From assembly GCA_002483605.1 (NCBI GenBank), contig DLIG01000021.1:409963-434272 (forward strand): a stretch of DNA of 24,310 nucleotides. Reading direction: 5' to 3'. The DNA comes from Sulfurovum sp. UBA7648. GTDB taxonomy: Bacteria > Campylobacterota > Campylobacteria > Campylobacterales > Sulfurovaceae. Shown piece by piece: positions 16,408 to 23,553 of this stretch. A model generated the notes under the pieces. That model saw only the letters and a list, made by a program, of their open reading frames with translations. It was not told the DNA's origin and made no database searches. How positions within the stretch are numbered: the first letter of the stretch is position 1; each line of letters starts with the position of its first letter. The position numbers and the translations under genes are program-made.

Positions 16408-16413
16408 TATAAT
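16408..16413 (+). promoter_or_regulatory. -10 box placed for a leaderless flavoprotein mRNA
   Basis: TATAAT ends six bases before the ATG of the flavoprotein gene. Transcription from it would begin at, or within a base or two of, the A of that ATG. No purine-rich ribosome-binding site lies between. The -35 position holds only a partial match (TTTAGC, 16385-16390). Confidence 0.45.
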
Positions 16414-16419
16414 GCCGTC

Positions 16420-17565
16420 ATGATACCTGTTGTGATTATAGGCGGTGGAGCTAGCGGGCTTATGTTAGCTTCATTTTTGCCTTCTAAAAGTGCTATTGTT
16501 ATAGAGTCAAATCCAAAAGTCGCAGCAAAGCTTTTAGTTAGCGGCGGCGGCAGGTGCAATGTTACCAATGAAGTAGTAAGCAGTACTAACTATTTAGGGG
16601 ATAAAGATTTTATTTCTAATGTTATAAGCCAATTTGACCAAAATGCACTTTTAAGCTGGTGTGAAGCTAGAGGCTTGAGTCTAATATCTCAAAAAAACCA
16701 TCAATATTTTTGCCCAAATAGTGCCAAAGAAATCGTTTCGATATTGTCAAAAGAGTGCAGCAAGCAGACAGTATTGTTAAATGAAAAAGTACTTGATATT
16801 AATCATTCTCATGATGGGTTTGTCGTGCAAACCAATAAACAAAAAATAAAAACAATGTCAGTAGTGATTGCTTCTGGCGGCTTAAGCTACCCGATTTTGG
16901 GAGTAAGCGATATCGGTTATAAGCTGGCTCAAAATGTTGGCCATGGTATCAGTAAACTCTCTCCGGCATTGGTAGGGTTTACTCTTCAAAAAGAACAATT
17001 TTTTATGAAGGAACTTAGCGGTTCATCGGTTGGCAATGTAGAAATTAAAGTAGGTACCAAGAGCTGCAGAGGGGATCTGTTGTTTGCTCATAAAGGGATC
17101 AGCGGTCCAAGTGTGCTTAATGCATCACTCTATTGGGAAAAAGGTTCTATATCCATTGATTTTTTACCTGATTTTAGGTGGAAAAGCCTATCGGGTTCAA
17201 AGAAAAATATAAGTACTTTGCTTCCTCTTCCAAAGCGAGTGATCAAGTCACTTTTGGAAAATCTAAATATACCTGATAAAACTTTTGATGGTTTGACAAA
17301 AGATGAGAGGGATAGATTGTTTGGGTTGCAGAATTATTCTTTTGCGCCTGCGGGTACTTTTGGTTATGGCAAAGCAGAAGTTACAAAAGGCGGGATTGTC
17401 ACAAGAGAAATAGATCCGTTGACCATGATGAGCAAATTTGAGGATAATTTGTATTTTATAGGAGAAGTACTGGATGTCACCGGCGAACTTGGAGGATATA
17501 ATTTGCAATGGGCATTTTCGTCCGCTTTTGTTTGCGCCAAGGCATTAAGATCTAAAATCAAATGA
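16420..17565 (+). CDS. HI0933/YhiN-family FAD-dependent flavoprotein (often called aminoacetone oxidase family)
   Basis: 381 residues. The FAD-binding Rossmann motif GGGASG is at 8-13, followed by IESNPKVAAKLLVSGGGRCN, the hallmark K-x(n)-SGGGRCN of this family. A middle domain (about 190-320) interrupts the nucleotide-binding fold. The C-terminal TKGGIVTREIDP and GEVLDVTGELGGYNLQWA complete the FAD site. Members are widespread with poorly known substrates; BaiN, which reduces bile-acid intermediates, is one studied example. No partner gene here suggests a substrate. The start has no Shine-Dalgarno and a -10 box directly upstream, so the mRNA may be leaderless. Only 55 bases separate it from the next gene. 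Confidence 0.88.
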   Translation: MIPVVIIGGGASGLMLASFLPSKSAIVIESNPKVAAKLLVSGGGRCNVTNEVVSSTNYLGDKDFISNVISQFDQNALLSWCEARGLSLISQKNHQYFCPNSAKEIVSILSKECSKQTVLLNEKVLDINHSHDGFVVQTNKQKIKTMSVVIASGGLSYPILGVSDIGYKLAQNVGHGISKLSPALVGFTLQKEQFFMKELSGSSVGNVEIKVGTKSCRGDLLFAHKGISGPSVLNASLYWEKGSISIDFLPDFRWKSLSGSKKNISTLLPLPKRVIKSLLENLNIPDKTFDGLTKDERDRLFGLQNYSFAPAGTFGYGKAEVTKGGIVTREIDPLTMMSKFEDNLYFIGEVLDVTGELGGYNLQWAFSSAFVCAKALRSKIK

Positions 17566-17594
17566 AGATGTTAACAAGCCTCTTTTTGGTACAA

Positions 17595-17610
17595 TAAGAA
17601 AATTTTCTTA
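17595..17610. promoter_or_regulatory. 16-bp A+T-rich palindrome before the hydrolase-murF unit
   Basis: TAAGAAAATTTTCTTA is a perfect palindrome 10 bases before the hydrolase ATG, just after a possible -10 TACAAT (17590-17595). It could be an operator, or a hairpin in the leader. In A+T-rich DNA such a palindrome may also arise by chance. Confidence 0.3.
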
Positions 17611-17620
17611 AGTAGGTTTT

Positions 17621-18352
17621 ATGGCAGCAAAAGAGCTTCATTATGGCGGACATATTTTTACAATTGTATATGATATTGTCAACCCGGCATGTTCTGATAG
17701 TATAGTGATTTTACATGGCTGGGGAAGCAATAAAGAGATCATGAAACAAGCTTTTGGCAAACTTATGCCAAATTTTAAACACATTTATATCGATATGCCC
17801 GGTTTTGGCAGAAGTACCAACCATGCCGTGTTGACCACTCAAGATTATGCCGGTGTCATTCAAAAATTCTTAGATGATTTTAGCGTGAAACCAAGAGCTA
17901 TTCTCGGGCATTCATTTGGCGGAAAGGTTGCGACTTTGTTAAATCCTCCTTGTCTAGCACTTTTGTCATCGTCTGGTATCTTGGTGCCAAAACCTTGGAG
18001 CGTCAGAGCCAAGATAGCTCTTTTTAAGATGCTTAAACCTCTTGGATTTAGTAAACTTCGTTCTCTTTTTGCCAGCAAAGATGTGCAGGGTATGAGTCAT
18101 GAAATGTATGAAACATTTAAAAATGTTGTCAATGAGGATTTTGAGTCACAATTTTCAAATTTTACAAATACTGCTTTATTGTTTTGGGGAAAAGAGGATA
18201 CTGCCACACCGCTATGGACTGCAAAAAAGATACATTCCATTATGAGCAATAGCATCCTTTATCCACTAAGCGGGGATCATTACTTCTTTTTAAAACACGC
18301 TTCTTTTATAGCTAAAACGATCACGGAAATATGTGAAGGCGGTGAAAAATGA
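17621..18352 (+). CDS. Alpha/beta hydrolase upstream of murF
   Basis: 243 residues with a full alpha/beta-hydrolase triad: oxyanion motif HGWGSN (32-37), nucleophile Ser98 in GHSFGG (96-101), acid probably Asp193 in GKEDTATP, and His220 in SGDHYF. A cap of about 65 residues lies at 120-185. There is no signal peptide, so it is cytoplasmic. It overlaps murF by four bases (ATGA). A hydrolase in this position is also recalled next to murF in Campylobacter (Cj0796c), so the pairing is old and suggests a link to cell-wall synthesis. The substrate is unknown. Confidence 0.88.
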   Translation: MAAKELHYGGHIFTIVYDIVNPACSDSIVILHGWGSNKEIMKQAFGKLMPNFKHIYIDMPGFGRSTNHAVLTTQDYAGVIQKFLDDFSVKPRAILGHSFGGKVATLLNPPCLALLSSSGILVPKPWSVRAKIALFKMLKPLGFSKLRSLFASKDVQGMSHEMYETFKNVVNEDFESQFSNFTNTALLFWGKEDTATPLWTAKKIHSIMSNSILYPLSGDHYFFLKHASFIAKTITEICEGGEK

Positions 18353-19752
18353 TAGAATTTATCGGTTATATGTTGTTCGTATTGAGTTCAGGTTATTATC
18401 TTATAACAAATTTGCAATGGTATAGCTATAAACTAAACAGGGTGCTTTTCCATCACACTAAACCGATTTGGAATGTTATATATTTCATAATTCCGTTGGG
18501 TCTATATCTATTGGCTTCTGCTTTGTGGAAAATAGGAATAGTTATTTCCATACTTTATATCGGTATGCTTTTTTTATGGTATAGAGGCTTGGATAAACCG
18601 CTTGTATGGACAGGCAGGATCAAAAGATTTTTTGCAATATTGATCGTTTCTGCCTTGTTTATGTGGTTTATAGCAGGATGTGAGTTCGTTTTTGCCCCTT
18701 TTGTTATGGCTTGGATCATTTCGCTTATGGTTGAAAAAATGTTATTCTTGGGCTACAAAGCCAAAGCCAAAGCCAAAATAGAAGGGATGAAAGATCTAAT
18801 AGTTGTCGGAATTACTGCAAGTTATGGCAAAACTAGTATCAAAAACTTTTTAGCTCATATTTTGCAAGGAAGTTTTCGTACGTATGCTACGCCACGTTCT
18901 GTTAATACGCTTGGCGGCATTATGAAAGATATCAATGATGATCTTCCTGATAATACTCAAGTCTATATCGTGGAAATGGGCGCTAGGCTAAAGGGCGATA
19001 TAGCCGAGATAGCTACATTTGTAAATCCTCATTATGCTGTTGTAGGCAAGATAGGGCCAGCACATATAGAGTATTTCAAAACCTTGGATGCCATATCTGC
19101 TACAAAACTGGAAATTTTACAAAGCAATCGCTTGAAAGAAGCGTGGCTGCATGAAAGTACTATGGCAGCATCGTCTGATCATGTACATCTTTTTGGATCT
19201 GATATCACGGATATTGTTTCAACGTTTGAGGGCACCAGTTTTATCCTTGAAGGGGTTAAGTATGAGGTTCCTATACTTGGTGCATTTCATGCCATCAATC
19301 TAGCAGCCGCTATTAAAGTAGCAATTGATCTAGGGATAGACAAAGAAACCATACAAAAAAGACTAAAAACACTTAAAGCAACGCCGCACCGCTTGGAGCG
19401 GATAGATGCAGGCGGCAAATTGATCCTTGATGATAGTTTTAACGGTAATATTGACGGTATGATGGCATCATTTGATCTGGCTTCTACCTATAGCGGAAGA
19501 AAGGTAGTGATTACTCCCGGGCTTGTGGAAGCAGAAGAAGAACTCAATATCCAGGTTGCCAAAAGAGCAAATGAAGTATTTGACTTGGTTGTGGCCACGG
19601 GAGGACTTAATCTAGCTACTTTTGAGAAGTATGTGGATAAAGATAAACTTATCAAATTGACACAAAAATCACAAATGCAAGATATGCTGATCAAGCATAC
19701 AAAAGCAGGAGATCTGATACTCTTTGCAAACGATGCACCGAGTTTTATATAA
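18349..19752 (+). CDS. murF: MurF, UDP-MurNAc-tripeptide-D-Ala-D-Ala ligase, with membrane N-terminus
   Basis: 467 residues. The Mur-ligase ATPase core begins near 150: P-loop GITASYGKTS (154-163), the Asn of RSVNTLGG (182-189), EMGARLKGDI (209-218), GKIGPAHIEYF (233-243), and the C-terminal-domain signature LDDSFNGNIDGM (360-371). It ends ILFANDAPSFI. Residues 1-145 are not the usual substrate-binding domain. They form about four to five hydrophobic helices (roughly 1-20, 42-58, 62-78, 94-128) and then a basic linker KAKAKAKIEG. The protein is therefore predicted to be anchored in the inner membrane with its ligase domain in the cytoplasm; a similar layout is recalled in other Campylobacterota. 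It adds D-Ala-D-Ala to the UDP-MurNAc-tripeptide. It is coupled to both neighbours (4-base and 1-base overlaps). Confidence 0.93.
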   Translation: MIEFIGYMLFVLSSGYYLITNLQWYSYKLNRVLFHHTKPIWNVIYFIIPLGLYLLASALWKIGIVISILYIGMLFLWYRGLDKPLVWTGRIKRFFAILIVSALFMWFIAGCEFVFAPFVMAWIISLMVEKMLFLGYKAKAKAKIEGMKDLIVVGITASYGKTSIKNFLAHILQGSFRTYATPRSVNTLGGIMKDINDDLPDNTQVYIVEMGARLKGDIAEIATFVNPHYAVVGKIGPAHIEYFKTLDAISATKLEILQSNRLKEAWLHESTMAASSDHVHLFGSDITDIVSTFEGTSFILEGVKYEVPILGAFHAINLAAAIKVAIDLGIDKETIQKRLKTLKATPHRLERIDAGGKLILDDSFNGNIDGMMASFDLASTYSGRKVVITPGLVEAEEELNIQVAKRANEVFDLVVATGGLNLATFEKYVDKDKLIKLTQKSQMQDMLIKHTKAGDLILFANDAPSFI

Positions 19753-20573
19753 TGAAAAAAATTATTCTATCCATATTTTTTGTTTCGTTATGCGTCTCTG
19801 CTGCACCTGTTGCGAAACTCACCAAAGCCCAAGAGTTGTATATTGCTGAGAAAGTAAGCAGAAATGAAATATTAGGCAATGATGCATATCTGATACACTG
19901 GAATTACGGCGAAGATTTTGCATCTCTTGGCATCGGTCATTTTATATGGTTTTCAAAAGGCCATACTGAAAGGTTTCGAGAAGTTTTTCCTATGGTGCTA
20001 AAATATATGGAAGATAGGAACGTATCCATGCCTTCATGGCTTACGTCAAAAACTCCTTTACCATGGAACAGCAAACAGGAATTGTATGCCGCAAAAGCGA
20101 GAAATGACAAACAGTATCAAGAACTGTTTAACTTTTTGCAAAATACAAAAGATATCCAAGCAGGTTTTCTTGCAGATAGACTTTTTAAGGCATTGCCTCA
20201 AATGCTTGATACTATAGATGATCCTGGTAAAGCTGTGCTAATTGAAGAAAGATTCAATAAAATATTATATAATCGTGATGGCTCTTTGAACGAACACGGG
20301 GTTTATGTGTTGACCGATTATGTTAATTTCAAAGGCGAGGGCACCTTGCCAAGCGAGAGATATAATGGCCAAGGATGGGGTTTGCTTCAGGTATTGGAAC
20401 ATATGGATCCAAAAGAAAGCGACAGATTTAAAGCATTCAGCGACAGCGCAAAAGCCATGCTTTCCCGCCGTATTGCCAATTCTCCAAAAGCCCGCGGAGA
20501 AGAGAGGTGGCGCAAAGGATGGAATAAGAGATTAGATACCTATTTGGTACCAAAGGGTGATAATGCAAAATAA
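19752..20573 (+). CDS. Exported protein of unknown function, faintly lysozyme-like
   Basis: 273 residues, not recognised as a named family. A signal peptide is clear (MKKIILSIFFVSLCVSAAPV, cleavage about residue 18). Mature features are EKVSRNEILGNDAYLIHW, then FASLGIGHFIWF (about 56-67), many Trp and Arg residues, and a C-terminal stretch with RYNGQGWGLLQVLEHM and RWRKGWNKRLDTY. The order Glu39, then an AY pair, then GIGH (60-63) recalls the N-terminal E...G...T-I-G-Y-G-H motif of GH24 lysozymes. The C-terminal SRRIANS-x5-GEERWRKGW recalls their RR-x2-E-x3-W region. This is a weak likeness. The start shares one base with the murF stop (TAATG), so it is made together with a cell-wall enzyme, which would fit a periplasmic wall function. 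It could equally be a scaffold or inhibitor. Confidence 0.8.
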   Translation: MKKIILSIFFVSLCVSAAPVAKLTKAQELYIAEKVSRNEILGNDAYLIHWNYGEDFASLGIGHFIWFSKGHTERFREVFPMVLKYMEDRNVSMPSWLTSKTPLPWNSKQELYAAKARNDKQYQELFNFLQNTKDIQAGFLADRLFKALPQMLDTIDDPGKAVLIEERFNKILYNRDGSLNEHGVYVLTDYVNFKGEGTLPSERYNGQGWGLLQVLEHMDPKESDRFKAFSDSAKAMLSRRIANSPKARGEERWRKGWNKRLDTYLVPKGDNAK

Positions 20574-21069
20574 GCAACCATGGTTTAAAAAATGGGCAAA
20601 AGAGATAATTCTTTTTGGTATTTTATTTTTTTTGACAAGTGTTGTTATAAATTTTATTCGCCAACCTGAAGTGCCAGATAATGTTTTGCATAATTTACAT
20701 CATCAGATCGTAGGGGCACAGGAGAAATATACACCTCCGGCTTCAAATCCGGTAATTGTACATTTTTGGGGCAGCTGGTGCCCTGTGTGCAAAACGGAAA
20801 TTGCCAATATTAATGCTTTAGCCAAAGAGTATGAGGTTATCACAATAGCAGTTAAGTCTGGAAGCGACCAAGAGATACAAGCTTTTTTACAAAAACACGG
20901 ATTGCAATTAAAGGTCATTAACGATGAATACGGAGAGATAGCATCTAGTTTTGGTATTGAAGTTTTTCCTACTACTTTAATATATGATTCTAATGGTATA
21001 TTGAAATTTAGTGAGGTTGGCTACAGAACGATAGCCGGTTTGAGAGGACGAATGTTATTTGTCAAATAA
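20563..21069 (+). CDS. Membrane-anchored thioredoxin-like protein (TlpA/ScsD type)
   Basis: 168 residues from the ATG at 20563, which has GGG five bases upstream; a GTG two codons earlier is less likely. An uncleaved hydrophobic anchor (about 14-31) places the domain in the periplasm. The redox motif WCPVC has its cysteines at 73 and 76, and the cis-proline is in FPTTLI (Pro136). The fold is thioredoxin-like: IVHFWGSWCPVC, then YEVITIAVKSGSDQEI, then INDEYGEIASSFGI. Proteins of this kind reduce or isomerise disulfides in cytochrome c maturation or copper tolerance. No cytochrome gene is nearby, so the partner is unknown. It overlaps the upstream gene by 11 bases. Confidence 0.9.
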   Translation: MQNKQPWFKKWAKEIILFGILFFLTSVVINFIRQPEVPDNVLHNLHHQIVGAQEKYTPPASNPVIVHFWGSWCPVCKTEIANINALAKEYEVITIAVKSGSDQEIQAFLQKHGLQLKVINDEYGEIASSFGIEVFPTTLIYDSNGILKFSEVGYRTIAGLRGRMLFVK

Positions 21070-21084
21070 ATATAAAGGAATAAA

Positions 21085-21639
21085 ATGGATAAAAATTTAG
21101 AATTAAGAGCCGGAGGCAAGTGTGAGTTATGCGGAGCAGAAGGTGAACTTTTTGCTTTTACGGTGACGGGTGCAAATAGCGAAGATATAGCTTTGTGTTC
21201 AACTTGCATGGATTCCGTTGGAGAGCCTTTGCTAAATGCAAATCATTGGAGATGCCTTGGTGAGAGTATTTGGAGCGGTGTGCCTGCTGTGCAAGTGGCA
21301 TCTTATCGCATACTTAAAAAGTTAAGCGATGAAGGCGAAACATGGGCAGGTGATATTTTAGAGATCGCTTATCTTGAACCAGAGGTATTGGAGTGGGCAA
21401 ATGAAGGTTTACAAAGCGAAGAGAATGCTGAGCCGACCAGAGATAGTAACGGCACTATATTAAATGAAGGCGATAGCGTCACTATCATAAAAGACCTTGA
21501 AGTTAAAGGTACAGGATTTACAGCCAAACAAGGGACTAAAGTAACAAATATACATTTGACCAATAATCCCGAGCAGATAGAAGGCCGTGTTAACGGGGTA
21601 AAGATAGTGCTTTTGAGTAAATTTTTGAAAAAAGTCTAA
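21085..21639 (+). CDS. phnA: PhnA-family zinc-ribbon protein
   Basis: 184 residues, longer than minimal PhnA (about 110). An N-terminal zinc ribbon has two CxxC pairs, Cys13/Cys16 (KCELCGAE) and Cys38/Cys41 (LCSTCMDS). The PhnA domain proper, starting with TRDSNGTILNEGDSVTIIKD (about 129-148) and including DLEVKGTGFTAKQGTKV, fills the C-terminus. The middle (NHWRCLGESIWSGVPAVQVA) is characteristic of the longer form. Despite the name, the family is not part of the C-P lyase and its role is unclear. It has a good AAAGGAAT ribosome-binding site and is probably the last gene of the murF unit. Confidence 0.9.
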   Translation: MDKNLELRAGGKCELCGAEGELFAFTVTGANSEDIALCSTCMDSVGEPLLNANHWRCLGESIWSGVPAVQVASYRILKKLSDEGETWAGDILEIAYLEPEVLEWANEGLQSEENAEPTRDSNGTILNEGDSVTIIKDLEVKGTGFTAKQGTKVTNIHLTNNPEQIEGRVNGVKIVLLSKFLKKV

Positions 21640-21652
21640 GTATTACACGCCA

Positions 21653-21739
21653 TAGAAACCAAATTATAGAAGTGCAATAAGTTTGCGCAACTCATAGTTA
21701 TTATCGAAATAGCTATATTTAAAAACCTTTTGGTTTCTA
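21653..21739 (+). terminator. Structured convergent intergenic region (phnA / epoxide hydrolase)
   Basis: Perfect 11-bp inverted repeats, TAGAAACCAAA (21653-21663) and TTTGGTTTCTA (21729-21739), enclose 65 bases. Inside, ATAGTTAT (21694-21701) and ATAGCTAT (21709-21716) can form an 8-bp stem with one G-U pair, and an 8-bp palindrome TTGCGCAA is also present. On the plus strand the outer stem is followed by a T-rich tract (TTTATTTTTT) that runs into the end of the convergent gene. It most likely terminates transcription, perhaps in both directions. A small RNA or a short mobile repeat is an alternative. Confidence 0.45.
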
Positions 21740-21745
21740 ATAGGT

Positions 21746-22675
21746 TTATTTTTTATACTTATCAATAAAGCGTGTTATCTCTTTGCAAATGCGATCAAAA
21801 TGCTCATGTAAAACCCAATGCGAACCGTTAGCAATATGTAACGATCTAAAAGTGTCGGAAAAAAACTCCTCCATATTGTCAGTCAGGCGTCGGTCTAGCG
21901 GCGGGTCTTGGTCGCCCCATACCAATAAAGAAGGAACGGAGATTTTTCCGAACCGCTTTTTTCCCATGGAAGCTTGCACAACACCCATACCGAATTCACC
22001 GAATGTATTGGCACGGTAGTAGTTAATAGCGGCCGTTAAGGCACCTGGTTTTCTCAATGCGTCTTTGTATTGTTCGATATCCTCATCACTGAATACATCC
22101 TTTTTTGTTGCCCATGACCTGAAGTTATGTTCTAGCCATGCAAAGTTGCAACAGCTAATTGCTAATTCAGGCAAAAGCGGAAGTTGAAAAAAATAGATAT
22201 ACCACGATCTTAATGTTTGCCTGAGATTAAGAAAAGAGTTTTTTCTGATATTTGCCGCAAAGGCACCACGGTGTGGCGAATTTACGACTATAGCAATTTC
22301 TATCTTTTCAGGATGGTGTTCTGCGAGTTCCCACACTATTGAGCCGCCCCAATCATGCCCTATAATAATGGCTTTCTTGTAACCGGAATGCTTTATAATA
22401 GCCAATACATCGTTCATAAGGTACTTTATGTCATAAGATGATCTCTCTTTTGGCTTGTCTGAATCGTTAAAACCGCGCAAGTCAGGAGCCAATACATGAA
22501 AGCCGATCGTTGAAAAATAATCGAGATAAGGTTTCCATACATACCAAAATTGTGGAAATCCATGTAAAAAAACAATCAATCCTTTTGGATTATTCGGTTT
22601 TGTTTCGACATAATGTATTTTTAAACTTTTATCATTAGTATGTGTTGACGCGATATTTATAAATGAGTGCTGCAT
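21746..22675 (-). CDS. Epoxide hydrolase-like alpha/beta hydrolase
   Basis: 309 residues from the ATG at 22675, chosen because AAGGA lies nine bases upstream; an in-frame TTG at 22705 lacks a site. The triad is that of epoxide hydrolases and fluoroacetate-dehalogenase-like enzymes: HGFP (38-41), nucleophile Asp108 in GHDWGG (106-111), acid probably Asp257 in WGDQDPPLD, and His286 in GSHW. The cap motif AINYYRAN (216-223) supplies the epoxide-activating tyrosine position. An Asp nucleophile rules out an ordinary esterase or lipase. There is no signal peptide. The reaction would be hydrolysis of an epoxide to a diol, or dehalogenation; the substrate is unknown. It has its own strong promoter and convergent neighbours, which suggests an accessory gene. 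Confidence 0.9.
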   Translation of the reverse strand: MQHSFINIASTHTNDKSLKIHYVETKPNNPKGLIVFLHGFPQFWYVWKPYLDYFSTIGFHVLAPDLRGFNDSDKPKERSSYDIKYLMNDVLAIIKHSGYKKAIIIGHDWGGSIVWELAEHHPEKIEIAIVVNSPHRGAFAANIRKNSFLNLRQTLRSWYIYFFQLPLLPELAISCCNFAWLEHNFRSWATKKDVFSDEDIEQYKDALRKPGALTAAINYYRANTFGEFGMGVVQASMGKKRFGKISVPSLLVWGDQDPPLDRRLTDNMEEFFSDTFRSLHIANGSHWVLHEHFDRICKEITRFIDKYKK

Positions 22676-22735
22676 TGAATTTTTCCTTGCTTTGCGGTAG
22701 CTCAATAATTAACTTTGCTGCATGGTATCTCAACG

Positions 22736-22777
22736 ATTATAGCCAATAAAATAATAAATTGTCAATTATTGCAATAA
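22736..22777 (-). promoter_or_regulatory. Consensus sigma-70 promoter of the epoxide hydrolase gene
   Basis: On the minus strand TTGACA (22765-22760), 18 bases, then TATAAT (22741-22736): both boxes match the consensus fully. Transcription would begin near 22729, giving a leader of about 54 bases. A 12-bp palindrome TTATTGCAATAA (22766-22777) abuts the -35 box and could be an operator. Confidence 0.65.
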
Positions 22778-22798
22778 AATAACTTATCTTCAGGTGGG

Positions 22799-23416
22799 TT
22801 AGAATCCTTTCATAATGATCCCAAAAAGATATTCCACATCTTCATCTTCTATATAAAGCGTGCTATTGTGATTATACAAAGATATTAATTCATCTCTACG
22901 TATACTAGAAGCATATATGCATTCCGGATGAGCAGGCAAAAAAGCATGCATGAGTGATACATCGCCTCTCAATGATTGTTCGCAAATATAGCATGTTTGC
23001 GGCTCATGAAGTCGTCCTTCAAATTTAAGAAGTTTGATATAGCTTTCACAAATTATGCGTTTTGGATTTTGTTTGTCCCATTTTTTTGCCGCATCTAGCA
23101 GCAGATCATAATAAAATGGATCGATATTCCCCGTATCTCGCAGATGTGGTGCAAATAGTGATATGAAATTGTGCCATAAAAGTAATCTATTTTTATCGTG
23201 CAGCCAACTAAAACCGACATGAGAAAGACTTCTCAGACGAGGCATATAACTGCTATTTTCACCTTCTATCTCATAATCTATCAAATGTCCTATTTGTAAT
23301 ATTGAGTGCCTGGCTCCAAAAAAACGATAATAGTGTTTTATCTCATTGGTAGATATGATCAATGCGATCATATCTTCATTTTTTGCTTTTTTGAGATCTA
23401 ATACAAATCCTTTGAT
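22799..23416 (-). CDS. recO: Recombination mediator RecO, apparently with an ATC start
   Basis: About 205 residues if translation begins at the ATC codon at 23416-23414. The first ATG is at 23371 and would give 190 residues beginning MIALIIST. The extra 15 codons read IKGFVLDLKKAKNED, matching the family's normal N-terminus (M-K-G-F-V-L) that forms the first strand of the OB fold. An AAGGA ribosome-binding site lies six bases before the ATC, and a TGA stop lies five codons upstream of it. The rest is typical of epsilon RecO: YYRFFGARHSILQIGH, PRLRSLSHVGFSWL, ESYIKLLKFEGRLH and a CYIC pair at the zinc-finger position. RecO loads RecA on SSB-coated DNA with RecR. A palindromic ATTATAAT (23446-23453) supplies a possible -10 for it. 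Confidence 0.82.
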   Translation of the reverse strand: MKGFVLDLKKAKNEDMIALIISTNEIKHYYRFFGARHSILQIGHLIDYEIEGENSSYMPRLRSLSHVGFSWLHDKNRLLLWHNFISLFAPHLRDTGNIDPFYYDLLLDAAKKWDKQNPKRIICESYIKLLKFEGRLHEPQTCYICEQSLRGDVSLMHAFLPAHPECIYASSIRRDELISLYNHNSTLYIEDEDVEYLFGIIMKGF

Positions 23417-23521
23417 ATCTTTTCCTTGTCAACAGCTTTGTAGAAATTATAATAGAAATCATCTAAATAACTAGCAAAAAAGGCAAAAAATGAATTAAAC
23501 ATATTTTTAACGACTTTTTAG

Positions 23522-23527
23522 TATAAT
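23522..23527 (+). promoter_or_regulatory. -10 box of the gltB promoter
   Basis: A perfect TATAAT preceded by T-rich sequence (ATATTTTTAACGACTTTTTAG) and no clear -35 box, as is usual in this phylum. Transcription would start near 23534, giving a leader of about 53 bases. A second TATAAT at 23448-23453 is shared in palindromic form with the recO side. Confidence 0.5.
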
Positions 23528-23553
23528 GAGCCCCACTTGAGCAGGTTTTTCGT

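Noticed and set aside
18761..18780. Short GCCAAA triplet-pair repeat as a slippage or regulatory element
   Set aside because: It is only about three copies coding for the basic linker KAKAKAK of MurF. Nothing else suggests a function.
21085..21639. PhnA as evidence of phosphonate use
   Set aside because: No C-P lyase, transporter or phosphonatase gene is in the window, and PhnA itself is not part of that pathway.
21687..21694. TTGCGCAA palindrome as an operator
   Set aside because: Eight bases in a convergent intergenic region with no promoter beside it; chance is likely.
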